DNA of 64,000 bases from Lycocorax pyrrhopterus obiensis. Lineage: Eukaryota > Chordata > Aves > Passeriformes > Paradisaeidae. The DNA lies in NCBI GenBank assembly GCA_014706295.1, contig JACSVZ010000004.1, positions 949,972-1,013,971 on the forward strand, in the 5' to 3' direction. The position numbers were made by a program, and so were the translations under genes. The notes beneath the pieces are model-generated. The model made no database searches, had not been told where the DNA came from, and saw nothing but the letters and a program-made list of their open reading frames with translations. Below are positions 35,101-49,072 of this stretch, piece by piece (the stretch's first letter is position 1; every line of letters starts with the position of its first letter).

Positions 35101-36023
35101 AAGCCTAAGGTTTGGGTTCGGGTTATGCCTCGGGTTCGCGTTCAGAAAACCACAAAGCCCAGAGCTCCAGGGACACTGACAATGTGAAAGGCATGCCAAG
35201 AGGAGGGCAACTGCGCCCCAACCTTGCTCCATCCTTTTCTTTCGCTATGGAACTCGCCTGAGCCCATTTATTCCAGTCCCACATAGGGTTAGGGTTAGGG
35301 TTACGCCTAGGGTTAGTGTCCAGAAAACCACAAAGCCCAGAGCTCCAGGGACATTGACAATGCAAAAGGCATGCCAAGAATAATACAAAAATGGCCCAAC
35401 TTTGTTCTCACTTTTTCTCTCTTCTCAGCACTCACCGCAGCCCAATGCGCTATTCAAGCTCCACCTGGGCTTAGCGTGAGAATAACGCCTAGGGTTAGGG
35501 TTTGGGTTATGCCTTGGGTTAGCTTACAGAAAACCACAAAGTCCAGAGCTCCAGGGACACTGACAATGTGAAAGGCATGCCAAGAGGAGCGCGACAATAC
35601 CCCAACATTGCTCCCTCCTTTTCGTTCGCTATGGAACACGCCTCAGCCCAAGTATTCCAGTTCCGCCTACGGTTAGGGTTAGGGTTACGCCCAGGGTTAG
35701 TGTCCAGAAAAAGACAAAGCCCAGAGCGCCAGGGATACTGACAATGCGAAAGGCATGCCAAGAGGAGCGCAACAATGCCCCAACCTTGCTCCCTCCTTTT
35801 CTTACGCTATGGAAAATGCCGCGGCACAAGTATTCCAGTTCCGCCTAGGGTTAGGGTTAGGGTTACGCCCAGGGTTAGTGTCCAGAAAAAGGCAAAGCCC
35901 AGAGCTCCAGGGATACTGACAATGCGAAGGGCATGCCAAGAGGAGCGCAACAATGCCCCAACCTTGCTCCCTCCTTTCCGTTCGCTATGGAAAATGCCGC
36001 GGCACAAGTATTCCAGTTCCGCC

Positions 36024-36049
36024 TAGGGTTAGGGTTAGGGTTAGGGTTA
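36024..36049 (+). repeat. Expanded telomeric tract, four GGGTTA units
   Basis: The tract here has four perfect GGGTTA units where neighbouring monomers have three. The unit is 6 bp longer as a result. A second example lies at 40384-40409. Confidence 0.9.
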
Positions 36050-39000
36050 CGCCCAGGGTTAGTGTCCAGAAAAAGGCAAAGCCCAGAGCTCCAGGGATAC
36101 TGACAATGCGAAAGGCATGCCAAGAGGAGCGCAACAATGCCCCAACCTTGCTCCCTCCTTTCCGTTCGCTATGGAAAATGCCGCGGCACAAGTATTCCAG
36201 TTCCGCCTAGGGTTAGGGTTAGGGTTACACCTGGGGTTAGTGTTCAGAAAACCACAAAGCCCAGAGCTCCAGAGACATAGACATGGCGAAGGGCATGCCA
36301 AAATAGTACAAAAATGGCCCCACTTTATTCTCACCTTTTCTCTCTTCTCAGCGCTCACCGCAGCCCAATGCACTATTCAAGCTCCACCTGGGCTTAGCGT
36401 GAGAATAATTACTAGGGTTAACGTTAGGATTATGCCTTGGGTTAGCTTACAGAAAACCACAAAGCCCAGAGCTCCAGGGACACTGACAATGTGAAAGGCA
36501 TGCCAAGAGGAGGGCAACTGCGCCCCAAACTTGCTCCCTCCTTTTTGTTCGCTACGGAACACGACTCAGCCTATTTATTTCAGTTCCGCCTACGGTTAAG
36601 GTTAGGGTTACGCACAGGGTTAGTGTCCAGAAAAAGGCAAAGCCCAGAGCTCCAGGGATACTGACAATGTGAAAGGCATGCCAAGAGGAGCGCAACAATG
36701 CCCCAACCTTGCTCCCTCCTTTCCTTTCGCTATGGAAAATGCCTCAGCCCATGTATTCCAGTTCCGCCTAGGGTTAGGGTTAGGGTTACACCTGGGGTTA
36801 GTGTTCAGAAAACCACAAAGCCCAGAGCTCCAGAGACATTGACATTGCGAAGGGCATGCCAAAATAGTACAAAAAGAGCCCCACTTTATTCTCACCTTTT
36901 CTCTCTTCTCAGCACTCACAGCAGCCCAATGCACTATTCAAGCTCCACCTGGGCTTAGCGTGAGAATAATGCCTAGGGTTAGGGTTTGGGTTATGCCTTG
37001 GGTTAGCGTTCAGAAAACCACAAAGCCCAGAGCTCCAGGGACACTGACAATGTGAAAGGCATGCCAAGAGGAGCGCGACAATGCCCCAAAATTGCTCCCT
37101 CCTTTTCGTTCGCTACGGAACACGACTCAGCCCAAGTATTCCAGTTCCACCTACGGTTAGGGTTAGGGTTACGCCCAGGGTTAGTGTCCAGAAAAAGAAA
37201 AAGCCCAGAGCGCCAGGGATACTGACAATGCGAAAGGCATGCCAAGAGGAGCGCAACAATGCCCCAACCTTGCTCCCTCCTTTTCTTACGCTATGGAAAA
37301 TGCCGCGGCACAAGTATTCCAGTTCCGCCTAGGGTTAGGGTTAGGGTTACGCACAGGGTTAGTGTCCAGAAAAAGGCAAAGCCCAGAGCTCCAGGGATAT
37401 TGACAATGCGAAGGGCATGCCAAGAGGAGCGCAACAATGCCCCAACCTTGCTCCCTCCTTTCCGTTCGCTATGGAAAATGCCGCGGCACAAGTATTCCAG
37501 TTCCGCCTAGGGTTAGGGTTAGGGTTATGCCTAGGGTTAGCGTTCAGAAAACCACAAAGCCCAGAGCTCCAGGGACACTGACAATGCAAAAGGCATGCCA
37601 AGAGGAGCACAACAATGCCCCAACCTTGCTCCCTTCTTTTCTTTCGCTATGGAACACGCCTCAGCCCAAGTATTCCAGTTCCACATAGGGTTAGGGTTAG
37701 GGTTACGCCTAGGGTTAGCATCCAGAAAACCACAAAGCCCAGAGCTCCAGAGACACTGACAATGTGAAAGGCATGCCAAGAGGAGCGCAACAATGCCCCA
37801 ACCTTGCTCCCTTCTTTTCTTTCGCTATGGAACACGCCTCAGCCCAAGTATTCCAGTTCCACATAGGGTTAGGGTTAGGGTTAGGCCTAGGGTTAGCATC
37901 CAGAAAACCACAAAGCCCAGAGCTCCAGAGACACTGACAATGTGAAAGACAGGCCAAGAGGAGCGCAACAATGCCCCAACCTTGCTCCCTCCTTTTCTTT
38001 CGCTATGGAACACGCCTCAGCCCAAGTATTCCAGTTCCGCCTAGGGTTAGGGTTAGGGTTACGCCTAGGGTTAGCGTTCGCAAAACCACAAAGCCCAGAG
38101 CTCCAGGGACACTGACAATGCAAAAGGCATGCCAAGAGGAGCACAACAATGCCCCAACCTTGCTCCCTCCTTTCCTTTCGCTATGGAACACGCTTCTGCC
38201 GAAGTATACCATTTAAGCCTAAGGTTTGGGTTCGGGTTATGCCTCGGGTTCGCGTTCAGAAAACCACAAAGCCCAGAGCTCCAGGGACACTGACAATGTG
38301 AAAGGCATGCCAAGAGGAGGGCAACTGCGCCCCAACCTTGCTCCATCCTTTTCTTTCGCTATGGAACTCGCCTGAGCCCATTTATTCCAGTCCCACATAG
38401 GGTTAGGGTTAGGGTTACGCCTAGGGTTAGTGTCCAGAAAACCACAAAGCCCAGAGCTCCAGGGACATTGACAATGCAAAAGGCATGCCAAGAATAATAC
38501 AAAAATGGCCCAACTTTGTTCTCACTTTTTCTCTCTTCTCAGCACTCACCGCAGCCCAATGCGCTATTCAAGCTCCACCTGGGCTTAGCGTGAGAATAAT
38601 GCCTAGGGTTAGGGTTTGGGTTATGCCTTGGGTTAGCTTACAGAAAACCACAAAGCCCAGAGCTCCAGGGACACTGACAATGTGAAAGGCATGCCAAGAG
38701 GAGCGCGACAATACCCCAACATTGCTCCCTCCTTTTCGTTCGCTACGGAACACGACTCAGCCCAAGTATTCCACTTCCGCCTACGGTTAGGGTTAGGGTT
38801 ACGCCCAGGGTTAGTGTCCAGAAAAAGGCAAAGCCCAGAGCTCCAGGGATACTGACAATGCGAAAGGCATGCCAAGAGGAGTGCAACAATGCCCCAACCT
38901 TGCTCCCTCCTTTTCTTTCGCTATGGAACACGCCTCAGCCCAAGAATTCCAGTTCCGCCTAGGGTTAGGGTTAGGGTTACGCCTAGGGTTAGCATCCAGA

Positions 39001-42000
39001 AAACCACAAAGCCCAGAGCTCCAGAGACACTGACAATGTGAAAGGCATGCCAAGAGGAGCGCAACAATGCCCCAACCTTGCTCCCTTCTTTTCTTTCGCT
39101 ATGGAACACGCCTCAGCCCAAGTATACCAGTTCCACATAGGGTTAGGGTTAGGGTTACGCCTAGGGTTAGCATCCAGAAAACCACAAAGCCCAGAGCTCC
39201 TGGGACACTGACAATGTGAAAGACAGGCCAAGAGGAGCGCAACAATGCCCGTACCTTGCTCCCTCCTTTTCTTTCGCTATGTAACACGCCTCAGCCCAAG
39301 TATTCCAGTTCCGCCTACGGTTAGGGTTAGGGTTACGCCCAGGGTTAGTGTCCAGAAAAAGGCAATGCCCAGAGCTCCACGGATACTGACAATGTGAAAG
39401 GCATGCCAAGAGGAGTGCAACAATGCCCCAACCTTGCTCCCTCCTTCTCTTACGCTATGGAAAATGCCGCAGCACAAGTATTCCAGTTCCGCCTAGGGTT
39501 AGGGTTAGGGTTATGCCTAGGGTTAGCATCCAGAAAACCACAAAGCCCAGAGCTCCAGAGACACTGACAATGTGAAAGGCATGCCAAGAGGAGCGCAACA
39601 ATGCCCCAACCTTGCTCCCTCCTTTTCTTTCGCTACGGAACACGCCTCAGCCCAAGTATTCCAGTTCCACATAGGGTTAGGGTTAGGGTTACGCCTAGGG
39701 TTAGCATCCAGAAAAAGGCAAAGCCCAGAGCTCCAGAGACACTGACAATGTGAAAGGCATGCCAAGAGGAGCGCAACAATGCCCCAACCTTGCTCCCTCC
39801 TTTTCTTTCGCTACGGAACACGACTCAGCCCAAGAATTCCAGTTCCGCCTACGGTTAGGGTTAGGGTTATGCCCAGGGTTAGTGTCCAGAAAAAGGCAAA
39901 GCCCAGAGCTCCAGAGACACTGACAATGCAAAAGGCAGGCCAAGAGGAGCGCAACAATGCCCCAACCTTGCTCCCTCCTTTTCTTTCGCTATGGAACACG
40001 CCTCAGCCCAAGTATTCCAGTTCCGCCTAGGGTTAGGGTTAGGGTTACGCCTAGGGTTAGCGTTCGCAAAACCACAAAGCCCAGAGCTCCAGGGACACTG
40101 ACAATGCAAAAGGCATGCCAAGAGGAGCACAACAATGCCCCAACCTTGCTCCCTCCTTTCCTTTCGCTGTCGAACACGCTTCTGCTGAAGTATACCATTT
40201 AAGCCTAAGGTTTGGGTTCGGGTTATGCCTCGGGTTCGCGTTCAGAAAACCACAAAGCCCAGAGCTCCAGGGACACTGACAATGTGAAAGGCATGCCAAG
40301 AGGAGGGCAACTGCGCCCCAACCTTGCTCCATCCTTTTCTTCCGCTATGGAACTCGGCTGAGCCCATTTTTTCCAGTCCCACATAGGGTTAGGGTTAGGG
40401 TTAGGGTTACGCCTAGGGTTAGTGTCCAGAAAACCACAAAGCCCAGAGCTCCAGGGACATTGACAATGCAAAAGGCATGCCAAGAATAATACAAAAATGG
40501 CCCAACTTTGTTCTCACTTTTTCTCTCTTCTCAGCACTCACCTGGGCCCAATGCAGTATTCAAGCTCCACCTGGGCTTAGCGCGAGAATAATTACTAGGG
40601 TTAACGTTAGGGTTATGCCTCGGGTTCGCGTTCAGAAAACCACAAAGCCCAGAGCTCCAGGGACACTGACAATGTGAAAGGCATGCCAAGAGGAGCGCAA
40701 CAATGCCCCAACCTTGCTCCCTCCTTTTCTTACGCTATGGAAAATGCCGCGGCACAATATTCCAGTTCCGCCTAGGGTTAGGGTTAGTGTTACACCCAGG
40801 GTTAGTGTCCAGAAAAAGGCAAAGCCCAGAGCTCCAGGGATACTGACAATGCGAAGGGCATGCCAAGAGGAGCGCAACAATGCCCCAACATTGCTCCCTC
40901 CTTTCCGTTCGCTATGGAAAATGCTGCGGCACAAGTATTCCAGTTCCGCCTAGGGTTAGGGTTAGGGTTATGCCTAGGGTTAGCGCTCAGAAAACCACAA
41001 AGCCCAGAGCTCCAGGGACACTGACAATGTGAAAGGCATGCCAAGAGGAGCGCAACAATGCCCCAACCTTGCTCCCTCCTTTTCTTTCGCTATGGAACAC
41101 GCCTCAGCCCAAGTATTCCAGTTCCACATAGGGTTAGGGTTAGGGTTACGCCCAGGGTTAGCATCCAGAAAACCACAAAGCCCAGAGCTCCAGAGACACT
41201 GACAATGTGAAAGGCATGCCAAGAGGAGCGCAACAATGCCCCAACCTTGCTCCCTCCTTTTCTTTCGCTACGGAACACGACTCCTCCTATTTATTTCAGT
41301 TCCGCCTACGGTTAGGGTTAGGGTTACGCCTAGGGTTAGTGTCCAGAAAAACGCAAAGCCCAGAGCTCCAGGGATACTGACAATGCGAAAGGCATGCCAA
41401 GAGGAGTGCAACAATGCTCCAACCTTGCTCCCTCCTTTTCTTTCGCTATGGAAAATGCCGCAGCACAAGTATTCCAGTTCCGCCTAGGGTTGGGGTTGGG
41501 GTTACACCTTGGGTTAGCGTTCAGAAAACCACAAAGCCCAGAGCTCCAGGGACCCTGACAATGCAAAAGGCATGCCAAGAGGAGCACAACAATGCCCCAA
41601 CCTTGCTCCCTTCTTTCCTTTCGCTATGGAACACGCTTCAGCCGAAGTATACCATTTAAGCCTAAGGTTTGGGTTCGGGTTATGCCTCGGGTTAGCGTTC
41701 AGAAAACCACAAAGCTCAGAGCTCCAGGGACACTGACAATGTGAAAGGCATGCCAAGAGGAGGGCAACTGCGCCCCAACCTTGCTCCCTCCATTCCTTTC
41801 GCTATGGAAAATGCCTCAGCCCATGTATTCCGGTTCCGCCTAGGGTTAGGGTTAGGGTTACACCTAGGGTTAGTGTTCAGAAAACCACAAAGCCCAGAGC
41901 ACCAGAGACATTGACATTGCGAAGGGCATGCCAAAATAGTACAAAAATGGCCCCACTTTATTCTCACCTTTTCTCTCTTCTCAGCACTCACCGCAGCCCA

Positions 42001-45000
42001 ATGCACTATTCAAGCTCCACCTGGGCTTAGCGTGAGAATAATGCCTAGGGTTAGGGTTTGGGTTATGCCTTGGGTTAGCGTTCAGAAAACCACAAAGCCC
42101 AGAGCTCCAGGGACACTGACAATGCAAAAGGCATGCCAAGAGGAGCGCAACAATGCCCCAACCTTGCTCCCTTCTTTTCTTTCGCTATGGAACACGCCTC
42201 AGCCCAAGTATTCCAGTTCCACATAGGGTTAGGGTTAGGGTTAGGCCTAGGGTTAGCATCCAGAAAACCACAAAGCCCAGAGCTCCAGAGACACTGACAA
42301 TGTGAAAGACAGGCCAAGAGGAGCGCAACAATGCCCCAACCTTGCTCCCTCCTTTTCTTTCGCTATGGAGCACGCCTCAGCCCAAGTATTCCAGTTCCGC
42401 CTAGGGTTAGGGTTAGGGTTACGCCTAGGGTTAGCGTTCAGAAAACCACAAAGCCCAGAGCTCCAGGGACACTGACAATGTGAAAGGCATGCCAAGAGGA
42501 GCGCGACAATGCCCCAAAATTGCTCCCTCCTTTTCGTTCGCTACGGAACACGACTCAGCCCAAGTATTCCAGTTCCGCCTAGGGTTAGGGTTAGGGTTAC
42601 GCCCAGGGTTAGTGTCCAGAAAAAGGCAAAGCCCAGAGCTCCAGAGACACTGACAATGTGAAAGGCATGCCAAGAGGAGCGCAACAATGCCCCAACCTTG
42701 CTCTCTTCTTTTCTTTCGCTATGGAACACGCCTCAGCCCAAGTATTCCAGTTCCGCCTAGGGTTAGGGTTAGGGTTATGCCTAGGGTTAGCATCCAGAAA
42801 ACCACAAAGCCCAGAGCTCCTGGGACACTGACAATGTGAAAGGCATGCCAAGCGGAGCGCTACAATGCCCCAACATTGCTCCCTCCTTTCCTTTCGCTAT
42901 GCAAAATTCCTCAGCACAAGTATTCCAGTTCCGCCTAGGGTTAGGGTTAGGGTTACGCCTAGGGTTAGCGTTCGCAAAACCACAAAGCCCAGAGCTCCAG
43001 GGACACTGACAATGCAAAAGGCATGCCAAGAGGAGGGCAACTGCACCCCAACCGTGCTCCCTCCTTTTCTTTCGCTATGGAACACGCTTCAGCCGAAGTA
43101 TACCATTTAAGCCTAAGGTTAGGGTTCGGGTTATGCCTAGGGCTAGCGTTCGCAAAACCACAAAGCCCAGAGCTCCAGGGACACTGACAATGTGAAAGGC
43201 ATGCCAAGAGGAGGGCAACTGCGCCCCAACCTTGCTCCATCCTTTTCTTTCGCTATGGAACTCGTCTGAGCCCATTTATTCCAGTCCCACATAGGGTTAG
43301 GGTTAGGGTTACGCCTAGGGTTAGTGTCCAGAAAACCACAAAGCCCAGAGCTCCAGGGACATTGACAATGCAAAAGGCATGCCAAGAATAATACAAAAAT
43401 GGCCCAACTTTGTTCTCACTTTTTCTCTCTTCTCAGCACTCACCTTGGCCCAATGCAGTATTCAAGCTCCACCTGGGCTTAGCGTGAGAATAATTACTAG
43501 GGTTAACGTTAGGGTAATGCCTTGGGTTAGCTTACAGAAAACCACAAAGCCCAGAGCTCCAGGGACACTGACAAGGTGAAAGGCATGCCAAGAGGAGGGC
43601 AACTGCGCCCCAACCTTGCTCCCTCCTTTTCTTTCGCTACGGAACACGACTCAGCCCAAGTATTCCAGTTCCGCCTACGGTTAGGGTTAGGGTTACGCCT
43701 AGGGTTAGTGTCCAGAAAAAGGCAAAGCCCAGAGCTCCAGGGATACTGACAATGCGAAAGGCATGCCAAGAGGAGCGCAACAATGCCCCAACCTTGCTCC
43801 CTCCTTTCCTTTCGCTATGGAAAATGCCTCAGCCCAAGTATTCCAGTTCCGCCTAGGGTTAGGGTTAGGGTTACACCTAGGGTTAGTGTTCAGAAAACCA
43901 CAAAGCCCAGAGCACCAGAGACATTGACATTGCGAAGGGCATGCCAAAATAGTACAAAAATGGCCCCACTTTATTCTCACCTTTTCTCTCTTCTCAGCAC
44001 TCACCGCAGCCCAATGCACTATTCAAGCTACACCTGGGCTTAGCGTGAGAATAATGCCTAGGGTTAGGGTTTGGGTTATGCCTTGGGTTAGCGTTCAGAA
44101 AACCACAAAGCCCAGAGCTCCAGGGATACTGACAATGCAAAAGGCATGCCAAGAGGAGCGCAACAATGCCCCAACCTTGCTCCCTCCTTTCCGTTCGCTA
44201 TGGAAAATGCCGCGGCACAAGTATTCCAGTTCCGCCTAGGGTTAGGGTTAGGGTTATGCCTAGGGTTAGCGTCCAGAAAACCACAAAACCCAGAGCTCCA
44301 GGGACACTGACAATGCAAAAGGCATGCCAAGAGGAGCACAACAATGCCCCAACCTTGCTCCATCCTTTTCTTTCACTATGGAACACGCCTCAGCCCAAGT
44401 ATTCCAGTTCCACATAGGGTTAGGGTTAGGGTTACGCCTAGGGTTAGCATCCAGAAAACCACAAAGCCCAGAGCTCCAGAGACACTGACAATGTGAAAGG
44501 CATGCCAAGAGGAGCGCAACAATGCCCCAACCTTGCTCCCTCCTTTTCGTTCGCTACGGAACACGACTCAGCCCAAGTATTCCAGTTCCGCCTACGGTTA
44601 GGGTTAGGGTTACGCCTAGGGTTAGTGTCCAGAAAAAGGCAAAGCCCAGAGCTCCAGGGATACTGACAATGCGAAAGGCATGCCAAGAGGAGCGCAACAA
44701 TGCCCCAACCTTGCTCCCTCCTTTTCTTTCGCTATGGAAAATGCCGCAGCACAAGTATTCCAGTTCCGCCTAGGGTTAGGGTTAGGGTTATGCCTAGGGT
44801 TAGCGTTCAGAAAACCACAAAGCCCAGAGCTCCAGGGACACTGACAATGCAAAAGGCATGCCAAGAGGAGCACAACAATGCCCCAACCGTGCTCCCTCCT
44901 TTTCTTTCGCTATGGAACACGCTTCAGCCGAAGTATACCATTTAAGCGTAAGGTTAGGGTTCGGGTTATGCCTCGGGTTCGCGTTCAGAAAACCACAAAG

Positions 45001-46248
45001 CCCAGAGCTCCAGGGACACTGACAATGTGAAAGGCATGCCAAGAGGAGGGCAACTGCGCCCCAACCTTGCTCCATCCTTTTCTTTCGCTATGGAACTCAC
45101 CTGAGCCCTTTTGTTCCAGTCCCACATAGGGTTAGGGTTAGGGTTACGCCTAGGGTTAGTGTCCAGAAAACCACAAAGCCCAGAGCTCCAGGGACATTGA
45201 CAATGCAAAAGGCATGCCAAGAATAATACAAAAATGGCCCAACTTTGTTCTCACTTTTTCTCTCTTCTCAGCACTCACCTCGGTCCAATTCAGTATTCAA
45301 CCTCCACCTGGGCTTAGCGTGAGAATAATTACTAGGGTTAACGTTAGGGTTATGCCTTGGGTTAGTGTCCAGAAAACCACAAAGCCCAGAGCTCCAGGGA
45401 CACTGACAAGGTGAAAGGCATGCCAAGAGGAGGGCAACTGCGCCCCAACCTTGCTCCCTCCTTTTCTTTCGCTACGGAACACGACTCAGCCCAAGTATTC
45501 CAGTTCCGGCGACGGTTAGGGTTAGGGTTACACCCAGGGTTAGTGTCCAGAAAAAGGCAAAGCCCAGAGCTCCAGGGACACTGACAATGGGAAAGGCATG
45601 CCAAGAGGAGCGCAACAATGCCCCAATCTTGCTCCCTCCTTTCCTTTCGCTATGGAAAATGCCTCAGCCCATGTATTCCAGTTCCGCCTAGGGTTAGGGT
45701 TAGGGTTACACCTGGGGTTGGGTTCAGAAAACCACAAAGCCCAGAGCTCCAGAGACATTGACATTGCGAAGGGCATGCCAAAATAGTACAAAAATGGCCC
45801 CACTTTATTCTCACGTTTTCTCTCTTCTCAGCACTCACCGCAGCCCAATGCACTATTCAAGCTCCACCTGGGCTTAGCGTGAGGATAATGCCTAGGGTTA
45901 ACGTTAGGGTTATGCCTTGGGTTAGCTTACAGAAAACCACAAAGCCCAGAGCTCCAGGGACACTGACAATGTGAAAGGCATGCCAAGAAGTGGGCAACTG
46001 CGCCCCAACCTTGCTCCCTTCTTTTCTTTCGCTACGGAACACGACTCAGCCCAAGTATTCCAGTTCCGCCTACGGTTAGGGTTAGGGTTACGCCCAGGGT
46101 TAGTGTCCAGAAAAAAGGCAAAGCCCAGAGCTCCAGGGATACTGACAATGCGAAAGGCATGCCAAGAGGAGCGCAACAATGCCCCAACCTTGCTCCCTCC
46201 TTTCCGTTCGCTATGCAAAATTCCTCAGCACAAGTATTCCAGTTCCGC

Positions 46249-46305
46249 CTAGGGTTAGGGTTAGGGTTATGCCTAGGGTTAGGGTTAGGGTTATGCCTAG
46301 GGCTA
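46249..46305 (+). repeat. Duplicated telomeric tract within one monomer
   Basis: The tract with its ATGCC linker occurs twice in succession before the monomer resumes. Near 32147-32203 a class B unit shows a comparable duplication of its GGGTTTGGGTTATGCC segment. Confidence 0.85.
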
Positions 46306-49072
46306 GCGTTCAGAAAACCACAAAGCCCAGAGCTCCTGGGACACTGACAATGTGAAAGGCATGCCAAGAGGAGCGCTACAATGCCCCAACCTTGCTCCCT
46401 CCTTTCCTTTCGCTATGCAAAATTCCTCAGCCCAAGTATTCCAGTTCCGCCCAGGGTTAGGGTTAGGGTTACGCCAAGGGTTAGTGTCCAGAAAAAGGCA
46501 AAGCCCAGAGCTCCAGGGATACTGACAATGCGAAAGGCATGCCAAGAGGAGCGCAACAATGCCCCAACCTTGCTCCCTCCTTTCCTTTCGCTATGGAAAA
46601 TGCCTCAGCCCATGTATTCCAGTTCCGCCTAGGGTTAGGGTTAGGGTTACACCTGGGGTTGGGTTCAGAAAACCACAAAGCCCAGAGCTCCAGAGACATT
46701 GACATTGCGAAGGGCATGCCAAAATAGTACAAAAATGGCCCCACTTTATTCTCACGTTTTCTCTCTTCTCAGCACTCACCGCAGCCCAATGCACTATTCA
46801 AGCTCCACCTGGGCTTAGCGTGAGAATAATGCCTAGGGTTAGGGTTTGGGTTATGCCTTGGGTTAGCGTTCAGAAAACCACAAAGCCCAGAGCCCCAGGG
46901 ACACTGACAATGTGAAAGGCATGCCAAGAGGAGGGCAACAATGCCCCAACATTGCTCCCTCCTTTTCTTTCGCTATGGAACACGCCTCAGCCCAAGGATT
47001 CCAGTTCCGCCTAGGGTTAGGGTTAGGGTTACGCCTAGGGTTAGTGTCCAGAAAACCACAAAGCCCAGAGCTCCAGGGACATTGACAATGCAAAAGGCAT
47101 GCCAAGAATAATACAAAAATGGCCCAACTTTGTTCTCACTTTTTCTCTCTTCTCAGCACTCACCTCGGCCCAATGCAGTATTCAACCTCCACCTGGGCTT
47201 AGCGTGAGAATAATTACTAGGGTTAACGTTAGGGTTATGCCTTGGGTTAGCTTACAGAAAACCACAAAGCCCAGAGCTCCAGGGACACTGACAATGTGAA
47301 AGGCATGCCAAGAGGTGGGCAACTGCGCCCCAACCTTGCTCCCTTCTTTTCTTTCACTATGGAACACGCCGCAGCCCAAGTATTCCAGTTCCACATAGGG
47401 TTAGGGCTAGGGTTAGGGTTACGCCTAGGGTTAGCATCCAGAAAACCACAAAGCCCAGAGCTCCAGAGACACTGACAATGTGAAAGGCATGCCAAGAGGA
47501 GCGCAACAATGCCCCAACCTTGCTCCCTCCTTTTCTTTCGCTATGGAACACGCCTCAGCCCAAGTATACCATTTAAGCGTAAGGTTAGGGTTCGGGTTAT
47601 GCCTCGGGTTCGCGTTCAGAAAACCACAAAGCCCAGAGCTCCAGGGACGCTGACAATGTGAAAGGCATGCCAAGAGGAGGGCAACTGCGCCCCAACCTTG
47701 CTCCATCCTTTTCTTTCGCTATGGAACTCGCCTGAGCCCTTTTTTTCCAGTCCCACATAGGGTTAGGGTTAGGGTTACGCCTAGGGTTAGTGTCCAGAAA
47801 ACCACAAAGCCCAGAGCTCCAGGGACATTGACAATGCAAAAGGCATGCCAAGAATAATACAAAAATGGCCCAACTTTGTTCTCACTTTTTCTCTCTTCTC
47901 AGCACTCACCTGGGCCCAATGCAGTATTCAAGCTCCACCTGGGCTTAGCGTGAGAATAATTACTAGGGTTAACATTAGGGTTATGCCTTGGGTTAGCTTA
48001 CAGAAAACCACAAAGCCCAGAGCTCCAGGGACACTGACAATGTGAAAGGCATGCCAAGAGGAGGGCAACTGCGCCCCAACCTTGCTCCATCCTTTTCTTT
48101 CGCTATGGAACTCGCCTGAGCCCTTTTTTTCCAGTCCCACATAGGGTTAGGGTTAGGGTTATGCCTAGGGTTAGTGTCCAGAAAACCACAAAGCCCAGAG
48201 CTCCAGAGACATTGACAATGCAAAAGGCATGCCAAGAATAATACAAAAATGGCCCAACTTTGTTCTCACTTTTTCTCTCTTCTCAGCACTCACCTCGGCC
48301 CAATGCAGTATTCAACCTCCACCTGGGCTTAGCGTGAGAATAATTACTAGGGTTAACGTTAGGGTTATGCCTTGGGTTAGCTTACAGAAAACCAAAAAGC
48401 CCAGAGCTCCAGGGACACTGACAATGTGAAAGGCATGCCAAGAGGAGGGCAACTGCGCCCCAACCTTGCTCCCTCCTTTTCGTTCGCTACGGAACACGAC
48501 TCAGCCCAAGTATTCCAGTTCCGCCTACGGTTAGGGTTAGGGTTACGCCCAGGGTTAGTGTCCAGAAAAAGGCGAAGCCCAGAGCTCCAGGGACACTGAC
48601 AATGGGAAAGGCATGCCAAGAGGAGCGCAACAATGCCCCAACCTTGCTCCCTTCTTTTCTTTCGCTATGGAACATGCCTCAGCCCAAGTATACCAGTTCC
48701 ACATAGGGTTAGGGTTAGGGTTACGCCTAGGGTTAGCATCCAGAAAACCACAAAGCCCAGAGCTCCAGAGACACTGACAATGTGAAAGGCATGCCAAGAG
48801 GAGCGCAACAATGCCCCAACCTTGCTCCCTCCTTTTCTTTCGCTATGGAACACGCCTCAGCCGAAGTATACCATTTAAGCCTAAGGTTTGGGTTCGGATT
48901 ATGCCTCGGGTTAGCGATCAGAAAACCACAAAGCTCAGAGCTCCAGAGACATTGACATTGCGAAGGGCATGCCAAGAGTGTACAAAAATGGCCCCACTTT
49001 ATTCTCACCTTTTCTCTCTTCTCAGCACTCACCGCAGCCCAATGCACTATTCAAGCTCCACCTGGGCTTAGC

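Larger units (their letters stand above)
33590..48900 (+). repeat. Irregular array domain rich in a second B subtype
   Basis: From about 33.6 kb a B subtype appears with CCAAGAATAATACAAAAATG, CACCTCGGCCCAATGCAGT and AATTACTAGGGTTAACG. It is usually preceded by an A variant reading GAACTCGCCTGAGCCCATTT. The AAGAATAATAC form was not seen left of 33 kb. Spacing between these units is irregular (384, 746, 946, 1835, 1992 and 2902 bp occur). This domain lacks one dominant higher-order period. Confidence 0.7.
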